This document shows positions 36,585 through 45,649 of a stretch of DNA of 64,000 nt, piece after piece. Position 1 is the first letter of the stretch, and each line of letters starts with the position of its first letter. The DNA is taken from contig NZ_ML133523.1 in NCBI RefSeq assembly GCF_003985145.1, forward strand, positions 320,855 to 384,854. The letters are read 5' to 3'. Position numbers and translations under genes: made by a program. Under the pieces are notes generated by a model that saw nothing but the letters and a program-made list of their open reading frames with translations, ran no database searches and was not told the origin of the DNA. The stretch comes from Rhizobium anhuiense. Lineage in GTDB: Bacteria; Pseudomonadota; Alphaproteobacteria; Rhizobiales; Rhizobiaceae.

Positions 36585-37883
36585 GTGACTCACGACTTGG
36601 AAACGCGTGTCTTGCGCAAAATCACATTCCGCATCGTACCGTTCATCATGCTGCTGTATTTCATCGCGTTCCTCGACCGCGTGAATATCGGCTTTGCCGC
36701 CCTGACGATGAATCAGGACCTCGGCTTCTCGTCCACCGTCTTCGGCATCGGTGCGGGCATCTTCTTCGTCGGTTATTTCCTCTTCGAGGTTCCCTCGAAC
36801 CTCATTCTCAACAAGGTCGGCGCCCGCATCTGGATCGCCCGGGTGATGATCAGCTGGGGGATCGTCTCCGGCCTCATGGCGTTCGTGCAGGGGACCACCA
36901 GCTTCTACATCCTGCGCTTTCTTCTCGGCGTCGCCGAAGCGGGCTTTTTCCCCGGCATCATCCTCTATCTCAGCTTCTGGTTCCCGGCCCGCCGCCGCGC
37001 CGCGGTGACCGCGATCTTCATGGCCGCAGCACCGCTCTCAACGGTCCTGGGGTCGCCGGTCTCCGGTGCGCTGATGGAAATGCACGGTCTTCTCGGCCTT
37101 GCCGGCTGGCAGTGGATGTTCCTGATCGAAGCAGCCCCAGCCATCATCCTGGGTGTCATCGTCCTCTTCTATCTCACCGATCGCCCGGAAAAGGCGAAAT
37201 GGCTGACCGACGAAGAGCGCAGCTGGCTCGTCAAAACAATGAATGCCGAACAGGCGGGTAAAAGCCAGGCCAGCCACAGCATTCTGGCAGGACTGGCCGA
37301 CATCCGCGTCATTGCCCTCGCCCTGGTTTATTTCGGCACCTCTGCCGGGCTTTACACCTTGGGCATCTGGGCTCCGCAGATCATCAAACAGTTCGGCCTG
37401 TCAGCGTTCCAGGTCGGCTTCATCAATGCCGTTCCCGGCATTTTCGCCGTGGTTGCCATGGTTCTTTGGGCGCGTCATTCCGACAGGACGGGCGAACGGA
37501 CATGGCACGTCGTCGGCGCCTGCCTGCTGGCGGCCGCAGGACTGGCCTTCGCAACCGGTGCGACCAGCGTATACACGGTCCTGATCGCTCTCACCCTCGT
37601 CAACATCGGCATCAGCTGCTCGAAGCCGCCGCTCTGGAGCATGCCGACCCTGTTCCTGTCCGGCCCGGCTGCGGCGGCCGGCATCGCCACCATCAACTCC
37701 ATCGGCAATCTCGGCGGCTTCGTCGGTCCGTCGATGATCGGATGGATCAAGGACACGACCGGGAGTTTCGCCGGTGGCCTCTATTTCGTCGCCGGGCTCC
37801 TGGTGATCTCGGCAATCCTCACACTCGTCCTGGCGCGGTCCGGCCCCAAGGCGGCTGATACCCGCGCCGCCAGTCAACACTGA
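36585..37883 (+). CDS. MFS transporter, anion:cation symporter family (tartrate-type)
   Basis: This 432-residue transporter has twelve predicted helices. The DRVNIGFAALTMNQDLGFS segment after helix 1 and GYFLFEVPSNLIL in helix 2-3 are typical of the anion:cation symporter family, which includes the tartrate carrier TtuB, phthalate and hydroxyphenylacetate permeases. The start is GTG at 36585, with GGAGGAG six bases upstream. It is 28 bases upstream of the tartrate dehydrogenase-like gene, so the three genes form an operon. Tartrate or a related hydroxy acid is the probable substrate. Confidence 0.9.
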   Translation: MTHDLETRVLRKITFRIVPFIMLLYFIAFLDRVNIGFAALTMNQDLGFSSTVFGIGAGIFFVGYFLFEVPSNLILNKVGARIWIARVMISWGIVSGLMAFVQGTTSFYILRFLLGVAEAGFFPGIILYLSFWFPARRRAAVTAIFMAAAPLSTVLGSPVSGALMEMHGLLGLAGWQWMFLIEAAPAIILGVIVLFYLTDRPEKAKWLTDEERSWLVKTMNAEQAGKSQASHSILAGLADIRVIALALVYFGTSAGLYTLGIWAPQIIKQFGLSAFQVGFINAVPGIFAVVAMVLWARHSDRTGERTWHVVGACLLAAAGLAFATGATSVYTVLIALTLVNIGISCSKPPLWSMPTLFLSGPAAAAGIATINSIGNLGGFVGPSMIGWIKDTTGSFAGGLYFVAGLLVISAILTLVLARSGPKAADTRAASQH

Positions 37884-37911
37884 TCACCCCTGACACGATC
37901 GGAGAATACCC

Positions 37912-38985
37912 ATGCGTGAATATGCAATCGCCACCATCCCCGCCGACGGTATCGGTCCTGAAGTCATCGCGGCCGGCACACGTGTCCTGGCTGCCATCGA
38001 GAAGCGCGAAGGCGGGATCAAGTTCAACGTCGAAAATTTCGACTGGGGATCCGACTATTACAAAAAACACGGCGTCATGATGCCGTCCGATGGCTTGAAG
38101 CAGCTAAAGAAGTTCGACGCCATCTATTTCGGCGCCGTCGGCGCGCCGGATGTTCCCGACCACATCACGCTCTGGGGTTTGCGGCTGCCGATCTGCCAGG
38201 GCTTCGACCAGTATGCGAATGTTCGCCCGACGAAGATTTTGCCCGGGATCACGCCGCCGCTGCGCAATTGCGGCCCGGGCGATCTGGACTGGGTTATCGT
38301 CCGCGAAAACTCCGAAGGCGAATATTCCGGCCATGGCGGCCGTGCCCATAGGGGGCTGCCGGAAGAGGTCGGCACGGAGGTCGCCATCTTCACCCGTGTC
38401 GGCGTCACCCGCATCATGCGCTATGCTTTCAAGCTCGCCCAGTCCCGGCCGCGCAAGTTCCTGACCGTGGTCACCAAATCCAATGCCCAGCGGCACGGCA
38501 TGGTGATGTGGGATGAAATCGCGGCCGAAGTGGCCACGGAATTCCCTGACGTCACCTGGGACAAGATGCTCGTCGACGCCATGACCGTGCGGATGACCCT
38601 CAATCCTAGGAGCCTCGACACCATCGTCGCCACCAATCTCCATGCCGATATCCTCTCGGACCTTGCCGGCGCGCTCGCGGGCAGCCTCGGCGTCGCGCCG
38701 ACCGCCAACATCGATCCGGAACGCCGCTTCCCGTCGATGTTCGAGCCGATCCATGGTTCTGCTTTCAACATCACCGGCAAGGGCATCGCAAACCCGGTGG
38801 CGACCTTCTGGACAGCGGCGCAGATGCTCGACCATCTGGGTGAAACAGATGCATCCGCACGCCTGATGCGGGCCGTCGAACGGGTGACGGGGGCAGGCAT
38901 ATTGACGCCTGATGTCGGGGGGACGGCCAACACCAAGGAAGTCACCGACGCGGTCGTCGATGCGATCCACGCATCGAACGTCTGA
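37912..38985 (+). CDS. ttuC: Tartrate dehydrogenase/decarboxylase-like enzyme
   Basis: This 357-residue enzyme of the isopropylmalate/isocitrate dehydrogenase family has the N-terminal IPADGIGPEV motif, YANVRPTKILPG, the substrate arginine/tyrosine region VRENSEGEYSG, the metal-binding ATNLHADILSDLAGALAG and the NAD site HGSAFNITGKGIANP. The pattern matches TtuC tartrate dehydrogenases, which oxidise tartrate to oxaloglycolate or decarboxylate malate. Some isopropylmalate dehydrogenase-like enzymes are hard to tell apart, but the neighbours (TtuB-like carrier, TtuD-like kinase) support tartrate. Confidence 0.88.
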   Translation: MREYAIATIPADGIGPEVIAAGTRVLAAIEKREGGIKFNVENFDWGSDYYKKHGVMMPSDGLKQLKKFDAIYFGAVGAPDVPDHITLWGLRLPICQGFDQYANVRPTKILPGITPPLRNCGPGDLDWVIVRENSEGEYSGHGGRAHRGLPEEVGTEVAIFTRVGVTRIMRYAFKLAQSRPRKFLTVVTKSNAQRHGMVMWDEIAAEVATEFPDVTWDKMLVDAMTVRMTLNPRSLDTIVATNLHADILSDLAGALAGSLGVAPTANIDPERRFPSMFEPIHGSAFNITGKGIANPVATFWTAAQMLDHLGETDASARLMRAVERVTGAGILTPDVGGTANTKEVTDAVVDAIHASNV

Positions 38986-38996
38986 ACGATCCACCG

Positions 38997-40265
38997 ATGG
39001 TCTGGACCGATCGGAAAGCACGGGCAGTGCTGCATCAGATCTTTGGCGCGGCAGTCGAAAGCGCCAATCCGCAGCGGGCGATTCTTAAGAACCTCCCGGA
39101 CAAGCCAAAGGGCCGATGCATCGTCGTCGGCGCCGGAAAAGCGTCGGCGGCCATGGCCGCCGCTCTCGACAGCGCCTGGCCGGATGTCGATGTCTCCGGC
39201 GTCGTCGTCACACGCTATGGTCACGCGGTGCCTGCCGGTCGTATCCGCATCATCGAGGCATCGCACCCCGTTCCGGATGCGATGAGCCAAACGGCGGCTG
39301 CCGATCTATTGCAGGCCGTTCGCGGATTGACGCCGGACGATCTGGTGATTGCTCTCATCTCGGGCGGCGGGTCGGCGCTTCTGGTCGCTCCGGCGGGCGG
39401 CATGACTTTGGCGGACAAGCAGAGCGTCAATCGTGCGCTTCTTGCGAGCGGCGCGACGATCTCCGAGATGAACGCCGTTCGCAAACACCTCTCGCGGATC
39501 AAGGGAGGCCGTCTCGGCCTGGCCGCCCGGCCCGCGAAAGTCGTTACCCTTGTTATCTCCGATGTGCCGGGCGATGATCCCGCATCGATCGCATCCGGCC
39601 CGACGATCGCCGATCAAAGCACGATCGACGAGGTTCGCGGCATCCTATCCCGCTACAGGATCGTCCTGCCCGATACGGCACGCGCCGTCCTCGACAGCGG
39701 TGACGAGACACCGAAGCCCGCCGATCTCGAGAGCGATGTCCGCATCATCGCGGCCCCCTCGCTCGCCCTGGAGAGCGCGGCAAAAGCGGCCGCCAGCGCA
39801 GGCCTGCAACCACTTGTCCTCGGCGATGCCATTGAGGGAGAGGCGCGCGAGCTCGGCACTGTCATGGCGGGCATCGCCCTATCGGCAAAGATCAAGGGGC
39901 TTCCCGTTCGCGGACCTGCCGTTCTTTTGTCGGGCGGCGAAGGGACGGTGTCGATCGGCCGCGAAGCCGCGGGCCGCGGTGGCCGCAACACCGAATTCCT
40001 CCTCGGACTTGCGGTGGCCCTCAAGGGACATGCCGGAATATGGGCGGTTGCCGGCGATACCGACGGCATCGACGGCACCGAACATGCGGCGGGTGCAGTC
40101 GTCACTCCCGACACGTTGGAGCGCGGCCTCAAGAAGGGACTCGATGCCCGGGCCCATCTCGCTTCGCACGACAGCTATTCCTTCTTCGACGAGATCGGCG
40201 ATCTCGTCAAAACCGGGCCGACCCTGACCAATGTCAACGATATCCGCGCCATACTCATCGTCTGA
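38997..40265 (+). CDS. ttuD: Glycerate 2-kinase / TtuD family (MOFRL)
   Basis: This 422-residue protein has the glycerate kinase N-terminal domain (VVGAGKASAAMAAAL, LISGGGSALL, MNAVRKHLSRIKGG) and a C-terminal MOFRL domain (LSGGEGTVSI, GRGGRNTEFLLGLA, DTDGIDGTEHAAGA). Proteins called TtuD in Agrobacterium were first named hydroxypyruvate reductase, but the fold is that of the ATP-dependent glycerate 2-kinase. It would convert D-glycerate, the product of the tartrate pathway, to 2-phosphoglycerate. It starts 11 bases after ttuC. Confidence 0.9.
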   Translation: MVWTDRKARAVLHQIFGAAVESANPQRAILKNLPDKPKGRCIVVGAGKASAAMAAALDSAWPDVDVSGVVVTRYGHAVPAGRIRIIEASHPVPDAMSQTAAADLLQAVRGLTPDDLVIALISGGGSALLVAPAGGMTLADKQSVNRALLASGATISEMNAVRKHLSRIKGGRLGLAARPAKVVTLVISDVPGDDPASIASGPTIADQSTIDEVRGILSRYRIVLPDTARAVLDSGDETPKPADLESDVRIIAAPSLALESAAKAAASAGLQPLVLGDAIEGEARELGTVMAGIALSAKIKGLPVRGPAVLLSGGEGTVSIGREAAGRGGRNTEFLLGLAVALKGHAGIWAVAGDTDGIDGTEHAAGAVVTPDTLERGLKKGLDARAHLASHDSYSFFDEIGDLVKTGPTLTNVNDIRAILIV

Positions 40266-40331
40266 CACGGTGATCAAGCCTGAGGAGTGGGCGACCGTCA
40301 GGCCGGCAAGCGCGTCTGCCGACATGCGCCG

Positions 40332-41678
40332 TCACACCAGCCCGGGCACGACGAACACCAGCCAGGCGACGATCGGGCCGATGATGGCGATCAGCGCGCT
40401 GTAGATCAGCAGCTGCCGCAGCACCTGCTCGCGCCTGTCATCCGGCGCATTGGCCACGACTAGGGCGCCGTTGGTGGAGAATGGGCTGGTATCGACGATC
40501 GTCGTCGAGATGGCGATCGCCGCGACCACGCCGATGGCGCTGACATGCCCTTGCAGGAGGAAGGGAACGGCGAGCGGGATGATCGCGCCGAGCAGCGCGG
40601 TCGAGGAGGCGAAGGCCGAGACGATGGCGCCGGTAAAGCACAGCAGCAGCGCCACCAGCAGCGGCATGCCGAGACTGGATATGCCGTTCGCCACGTAATC
40701 GACCGTTCCGGCCTTCTCCATGACGCCGACATAGGTGATGATGCCGGCAATCAGCAGCACGGTCGACCAACTGACCTTGTCGATTGCCGCCTTCTGGGTC
40801 TTCGGCGACAACAGCGCCAGGGCGACCGCCACGGTCATGGCGACGAGGCCGACGTTGAACTTGAAGACCAGGGCGCCGATGCCGAGCGCCGTCAGGCCGA
40901 TCAAGGTGGTAATTCTCTCATTGTTCAGGCGCAGCGTCGTCGCGGTATCGGCCGCCGTCCCATAGGCATGTTCCCTGATCGGTTTTGCCGGCGTGCCGCC
41001 GTGACCTCTGATCGACGCCGACACGCCCTCGGGATGGAGTTCGGGCAAGGGGCCAAGCGATGCGGCGTCCTGCTTCATCACCTTTGCGCCGCCGAAAATG
41101 AAGAAGACCAGCACCGCGATCGCCAGGTTGAAGAAGAAGCTGGAGAGAAACAACGAGGTCGGCGCGAAAGGCAGGCCGGCCTTGGCGACAATCTGATTGG
41201 TGATGCCGCCATAGATGCTGATCGGCGAAAAGCCGCCCGCCTGCGCGCCATGGATCACCATCAGGCCCATCATGACCGGGTGAATGCGGTACTGCACGGC
41301 AAAGCTCAAGGCGACGGGTGCGAGAATGGCGACCGCAGCCGGCCCAAGAGCCCCGAAACCGGTAATGACGGCGGCAACCAGGAACATCACCCAGGGAATC
41401 AAGCCGATCCGCCCGCGCACCAGGCGCACGGCGCATTCGACGAGCCAGTCGATCGTGCCGTTGATCTGCGCTATGGCGAAGAGGTAGGTGACGGCGACGA
41501 GCGTCAGGAACAGATCGCTCGGAAAACCGGCAAATATATCGTTGGTTTTCATGCCGAGGATCATCGAGCCGAGCACGAAGGCGCCGGCAAAGGCGAGCGC
41601 ACCCATGTTGATCGGCTGGATCGTCGCAATGATGAACATGGCGACCAGCAGGCCTATGGCCAGTAATTCAATACCCAT
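40332..41678 (-). CDS. matC: Malonate/dicarboxylate carrier MatC
   Basis: This 448-residue carrier has about eleven to twelve membrane helices and matches the MatC family of dicarboxylate carriers. Features include the GGFSPISIYGGITNQIV hairpin loop, GFGALGPAAVAIL and the C-terminal DTSPFSTNGALVVANAP motif, which resembles the second half of a symporter core. It imports malonate for the MatB/MatA pathway. GGAGGGAGGGG lies before the ATG. It is third in the matABC order, separated from matB by a dispersed repeat of about 105 bases. Confidence 0.93.
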   Translation of the reverse strand: MGIELLAIGLLVAMFIIATIQPINMGALAFAGAFVLGSMILGMKTNDIFAGFPSDLFLTLVAVTYLFAIAQINGTIDWLVECAVRLVRGRIGLIPWVMFLVAAVITGFGALGPAAVAILAPVALSFAVQYRIHPVMMGLMVIHGAQAGGFSPISIYGGITNQIVAKAGLPFAPTSLFLSSFFFNLAIAVLVFFIFGGAKVMKQDAASLGPLPELHPEGVSASIRGHGGTPAKPIREHAYGTAADTATTLRLNNERITTLIGLTALGIGALVFKFNVGLVAMTVAVALALLSPKTQKAAIDKVSWSTVLLIAGIITYVGVMEKAGTVDYVANGISSLGMPLLVALLLCFTGAIVSAFASSTALLGAIIPLAVPFLLQGHVSAIGVVAAIAISTTIVDTSPFSTNGALVVANAPDDRREQVLRQLLIYSALIAIIGPIVAWLVFVVPGLV

Positions 41679-41774
41679 GATTCCCCTCCCTCCGACGCCT
41701 CCAGCGCCGTAGCTGTTGTGTTCAAGATCGATGCGGGATGCCGGCGCACCCTCCTCCCAGAGGGCGCGACCGCC

Positions 41775-41880
41775 TTAGAGCGGTTCAGCTTTTCATGGAA
41801 ACGCAGAACCGCTCTAAGTCTTTGTTTTTACGCAATTCCCGGCGGAAAACCGCTTCACACTTTTCCTGGAATTGCTCTAG
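41775..41880. repeat. Dispersed AGAGC-type hairpin repeat, copy 2 of 3
   Basis: Perfect 12-base arms TTAGAGCGGTTC (41775-41786) and its complement (41806-41817) enclose 19 bases. A second hairpin has GCAATTCC (41832-41839) and GGAATTGC (41868-41875). The core TTTTCCTGGAATTGCTCTAG ends the element, and its terminal CTA on the plus strand is the matB TAG stop codon. The element fills the matB-matC gap and, as RNA, would put two hairpins between the two genes. Confidence 0.85.
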
Positions 41881-43391
41881 GTCCTTGTATAAAGATCGGC
41901 GTATTGCTGCCGCAGGATGTTCTTCTGAACCTTGCCCATCGTGTTGCGCGGCAGGTCGTCGGCGAAGATGATGCGCTTGGGTTGTTTGTAGCGGGCGAGA
42001 CGGTCCTGAAGGGCGCTGACGATGGTCTTTTCGTCGAGCACGGCGCCGGGTTTGCGCACGACGACGGCAGTGACACCTTCTCCGAAATCGGGATGCGGCA
42101 CGCCGATGACAGCGCTCTCGACCACACCCTCGATCTGGTCGATCTCGCCCTCGACCTCCTTCGGGTAGATGTTGTATCCGCCCGAAATCACCAGGTCCTT
42201 GCCGCGGCCGACGATGCTGATATAGCCGTCCCGGTCGATCTTGCCGAGATCGCCGCTGATGAAGAAACCGTCGGCGGTGAATTCGGCCGCGGTCTTTTCC
42301 GGCATACGCCAATAGCCCTTGAAGACGTTCGGCCCTTTGATCTCGATCATGCCGGTTTCATCAGGCGGCAGCTCGAGCCCGGTGGCGGGATCGGTGACGC
42401 GCACCGTCACGCCAGGCAGCGGGAAGCCGACCGTTCCGGCAATGCGTTTCCCGTCATAGGGGTTGGACGTGTTCATATTGGTTTCGGTCATGCCGTAGCG
42501 CTCGAGAATGGCGTGACCGGTGCGGGCCTGGAACTCGGTATGGGTTTCGGCAAGCAGCGGCGCCGAACCGGAGATGAACAGGCGGATGTTGGCGACCGCT
42601 TGCTTGTCGAGGCGCGGGCTCTGCAGCAGGCGCACGTAAAAGGTCGGCACGCCCATCAGCATCGTTGCCTCAGGCATCAGCGAAACGACCTCGTCGGCGT
42701 CGAATTTCGACAGCAGGAACATCGAGGCGCCGGCGAGCAGCGTGACATTCGTGGCGACGAACAGCCCGTGGGTGTGGAAGATCGGCAAGGCGTGGATCAG
42801 CCGGTCGTCTGATGTGACGCGCCAATAATCCCGCAAGGTCAGCGCGTTCGAGAGCAGGTTCCCATGGGTGAGCATCGCCCCCTTGGAACGGCCCGTCGTT
42901 CCCGAAGTGTAGAGGATCGCCGCCAGATCGTCAGCAGTGCGCGAGGCGTCGACAAAGTCGGCCGGCTCATCGCGGGCGAGATCCAGCAACGAGCCGCTGC
43001 CGTCGGCATCGAGCGTTTCGACGATCGCCCCGTGGGACTTGGCGATCGTCTCCACGCCTTCCCGGGCAGCCGGCGCCACGACCACCAGACGCGGCTCCGC
43101 ATCGCCAATGAAGTAATCGAGCTCGGCCAGCGTATAGGCGGTGTTGAGCGGCAGGTAGACCGCGCCGGTTCGAAGGCAGGCGAGATAGAGGATCAATGCC
43201 TCGGCGCTTTTTTCGACTTGCACCGCCACCCGGTCGCCCGGGCGAATGCCGAGCGTGTCCATCGCGCCGGCAAGCCGGCCGGAAAGAGCGAAGGCGTCAT
43301 CATAGGTCCATGTGCGGGTGTCATCGATCCGGATGAACGGTGCGTGACCGGGCGCAGCCGCCCGCATGGCGTCGAAAAGATGGTTGCTCAC
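41877..43391 (-). CDS. matB: Malonyl-CoA synthetase MatB
   Basis: This 504-residue acyl-CoA synthetase makes malonyl-CoA from malonate, CoA and ATP. Key motifs are the AMP-binding loop YTSGTTGRSKGAML, GYWRMPEKTA, and SGDLGKIDRDGYISIVGRGK in part with the lysine-containing C-terminal PRNTMGKVQKNIL. The GTG start at 43391 overlaps the matA stop by four bases (GTGA) and follows GGAGG. Its length equals the described R. leguminosarum MatB as I recall it. The stop codon is contributed by a dispersed repeat, so the extreme C-terminus may differ from relatives. Confidence 0.96.
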   Translation of the reverse strand: MSNHLFDAMRAAAPGHAPFIRIDDTRTWTYDDAFALSGRLAGAMDTLGIRPGDRVAVQVEKSAEALILYLACLRTGAVYLPLNTAYTLAELDYFIGDAEPRLVVVAPAAREGVETIAKSHGAIVETLDADGSGSLLDLARDEPADFVDASRTADDLAAILYTSGTTGRSKGAMLTHGNLLSNALTLRDYWRVTSDDRLIHALPIFHTHGLFVATNVTLLAGASMFLLSKFDADEVVSLMPEATMLMGVPTFYVRLLQSPRLDKQAVANIRLFISGSAPLLAETHTEFQARTGHAILERYGMTETNMNTSNPYDGKRIAGTVGFPLPGVTVRVTDPATGLELPPDETGMIEIKGPNVFKGYWRMPEKTAAEFTADGFFISGDLGKIDRDGYISIVGRGKDLVISGGYNIYPKEVEGEIDQIEGVVESAVIGVPHPDFGEGVTAVVVRKPGAVLDEKTIVSALQDRLARYKQPKRIIFADDLPRNTMGKVQKNILRQQYADLYTRT

Positions 43392-44776
43392 TTTCGCCCT
43401 CCTCCAAGCGTGGTGTTCATTATCTGTGCGAATGGCCGGGAGCCTTGCTGGCCATTGCCGCTGCGGCGGCTTTCGTCGGTCTGGCTGAGCAGGCTTTTGA
43501 CGGCAGGCGAGGCAATCACCTCGCCGCGCTGCGCTAAGGCCTCGTGGTTGGCCACGATGTCGTCGAGCTTGTAGAGATAGTTGACCATCAGGCCGTGGGC
43601 CTGCTGCATCGCCTTGGCCGAGCGGTCTCCGAGAAAATTCAGTCTTTCCAGTCGAGCGCCGTTGCCGAGATGGAAGCGGGCGACGGGATCGACGGGGCGG
43701 CCCTCCGGCGTCCGTTCGGTGAGGAAATAACGCGCCGCAAGCGGCAGCAGCACGCGCTCCACGTCGGCCGCCGTCTTCTCGTCGCCGGGCCAGTTCGGAT
43801 CGTCTAGCGCCACCAGCGTTTCCGGGCGCGCCTTGGCAAGCCAGCGGGCAAAGCCCGGCACCGGCGACAGCGTGACGAAATTCTTCAGGCTGGGCAGGTC
43901 TCTGCGCAGGTCTTCCACGACCTGCTTGATCAGGAAGTTGCCGAACGAGATTCCGCGCAGGCCGTCCTGGCAGTTGGAGATCGAATAGAAGACGGCCGTC
44001 GTCGCCTCGTCGGCATTGATCTGCTCCCTGCCCTCGACGAGCACATCGCCGATCGCGCTCGGCACCGATCGGGTCAGCGCCACCTCGACAAACACCAGCG
44101 GCTCGTCGGCCAGCCGGGGGTGGAAGAAGGCAAAACATCGGCGGTCAGCCGGCGCCAGACGGCGGCGCAACTCCTCCCAGCCGGCGATCTCGTGCACGGC
44201 TTCGTATTTGATGATCTTTTCGAGGATGTAAGCCGGCGTCGTCCAGTCGATCGGACGCAGCGTCAGGAAGCCGCGATTGAACCAGGAGCCGAACAGATGG
44301 GTGAAGTCAGCGTCAAGCGCGTGATAACCTTCGGATTGGTCTTTGGAAGCAAGCAGCTGCTGGCGCATCCGGACGAGCTTGGCGGTGCCGTTCGGCGCGT
44401 GGTTCAATCGCCGCAGGAGCTCCTGTCGCCGCGGCTCGGCTGCCTGGTGGAGAGCAATGACCGCGGCCGAGCTTTTGTCGGTGCGGTAGTTTTCGATCGC
44501 CTGGTCGAGCCTCACCGTGTCAGGCCCGAACTTTTCATGCAGCATATCGAGGAATGCCTGCGCGCCCTCGCTGTCGAGCGCCTCCCAGCGATCGAGGATC
44601 TCGGCGGCAAGCGCCATGCCCGAGGCTTCGCCCCGGCTCGACAGCAGCATTTCACAGAGCGTCTGGAGATCGGCCTTGGCTGCGACCTGCGTGGCGCGCG
44701 CGCCGGAAAACAGAAGCTGGCGTCCGCGATCGGTGATGCTCTGCAGCATGTCGGTGAAGAAGGAAGCCTCAGACAT
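43388..44776 (-). CDS. matA: Malonyl-CoA decarboxylase MatA
   Basis: This 462-residue enzyme decarboxylates malonyl-CoA to acetyl-CoA. The catalytic-domain sequences FYSISNCQDGLRGISFGNFL and DPVARFHLGNGARLERLNF, holding the expected Ser and His, and the N-terminal four-helix region are those of the MCD family. With MatB it turns imported malonate into acetyl-CoA. The ATG at 44776 follows AGAGGAGAAT. It is the first gene of the minus-strand mat operon, divergent from matR, with a MatR box between them. Confidence 0.96.
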   Translation of the reverse strand: MSEASFFTDMLQSITDRGRQLLFSGARATQVAAKADLQTLCEMLLSSRGEASGMALAAEILDRWEALDSEGAQAFLDMLHEKFGPDTVRLDQAIENYRTDKSSAAVIALHQAAEPRRQELLRRLNHAPNGTAKLVRMRQQLLASKDQSEGYHALDADFTHLFGSWFNRGFLTLRPIDWTTPAYILEKIIKYEAVHEIAGWEELRRRLAPADRRCFAFFHPRLADEPLVFVEVALTRSVPSAIGDVLVEGREQINADEATTAVFYSISNCQDGLRGISFGNFLIKQVVEDLRRDLPSLKNFVTLSPVPGFARWLAKARPETLVALDDPNWPGDEKTAADVERVLLPLAARYFLTERTPEGRPVDPVARFHLGNGARLERLNFLGDRSAKAMQQAHGLMVNYLYKLDDIVANHEALAQRGEVIASPAVKSLLSQTDESRRSGNGQQGSRPFAQIMNTTLGGGRK

Positions 44777-44894
44777 GCCATTCTCCTCTGTTCCGCTGGT
44801 TTCTTCTGTTGGGCCGTATGGGTTCGCGGACTGCCTTGACGGGCCGCTTCCCATCATCGGGTTTCACCGGTAGTATGTAGAATGCCACTCTTCG

Positions 44895-44924
44895 TACACG
44901 AGGTCAACAATCGTGTATACAAGA
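44895..44924. promoter_or_regulatory. MatR operator (TCTTGTA/TACACGA)
   Basis: On the minus strand 44924-44911 reads TCTTGTATACACGA, identical to the pseudo-palindrome I recall as the reported MatR binding site of R. leguminosarum bv. trifolii. A further half-site TACACGA lies at 44895-44901 and forms an inverted repeat with TCGTGTA at 44911-44917. The site is about 135 bases upstream of the matA start codon and 32 bases before the matR start, so it could control both directions. Confidence 0.85.
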
Positions 44925-44955
44925 ATTGCGCTTATGTATGAAGGAAGTGAGACGA

Positions 44956-45606
44956 ATGTCCGAAAATGCAGGCCGATGGCTTCGGGATGAAATTGAAAAT
45001 TCAATTCTTTCCAACGAGTTCTCCCCCGGTGAGCGGCTCGACGAAATGGTGCTTGCGACGCGTTTCGGGGTCTCCCGCACACCGGTGCGCGAGGCGCTGA
45101 TGCAGCTCGATGCGATCGGCCTCATCGAAATCCGGCCGCGCAGAGGCGCCATCGTCATCGATCCCGGGCCGCACCGCGTCTATGAAATGTTCGAGGTGAT
45201 GGCCGAGCTGGAGGGCCTGGCCGGGTCGCTCGCCGCCCGACGGCTGGACAAGGCCTCCCGGGAAGCGATCGCCGCCACCCACAGCCGCTGCGAACAATCG
45301 GCCGCCGCCGGTGACAGCGACGCCTATTATTACGACAATGAGGAATTCCATAAGGCCATCTACGCGGCCGGGCGCAGCGAATTCCTCGAGGAGCAATGCC
45401 TGCAATTGCACCGCCGCCTGCGGCCCTATCGCCGCCTCCAGCTGCGCGTGCGCAACCGCCTGTCGACCTCCTTCTCCGAACATTGCGCCATCGTCGATGC
45501 GATCTTTGCCGGAGACGGCGACGAAGCCCGCCGCCTGCTGCGGACGCATGTCGGCATTCAGGGAGAAAGGTTCAGCGATCTGGTCGCAAGCATGGCGGCC
45601 AGGTGA
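44956..45606 (+). CDS. matR: GntR family malonate regulator MatR
   Basis: This 216-residue regulator has an N-terminal winged helix with the GntR pattern (SNEFSPGERLDEMVLATRFG, then SRTPVREALMQLDAIGLIEI in part) and a C-terminal FCD all-helical ligand domain with the metal-type residues D, H and H (EEFHKAIYAAG, FSEHCAIVDAI). In R. leguminosarum, MatR represses or activates matABC in response to malonate. Start choice is open: ATG at 44956 has AAGGAAG upstream; ATGs at 44938 and 44926 are in frame and overlap the operator region. Confidence 0.94.
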   Translation: MSENAGRWLRDEIENSILSNEFSPGERLDEMVLATRFGVSRTPVREALMQLDAIGLIEIRPRRGAIVIDPGPHRVYEMFEVMAELEGLAGSLAARRLDKASREAIAATHSRCEQSAAAGDSDAYYYDNEEFHKAIYAAGRSEFLEEQCLQLHRRLRPYRRLQLRVRNRLSTSFSEHCAIVDAIFAGDGDEARRLLRTHVGIQGERFSDLVASMAAR

Positions 45607-45649
45607 TTGGACGGTGGGGGCGACGCAAGCTATTTCGCCATCGGATCTG

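Noticed and set aside
41877..44138. A single 753-codon frame covering matB and part of matA
   Set aside because: The first about 250 codons are out of frame with matA and lack sense; MatB begins at the GTG at 43391 that overlaps the matA stop.
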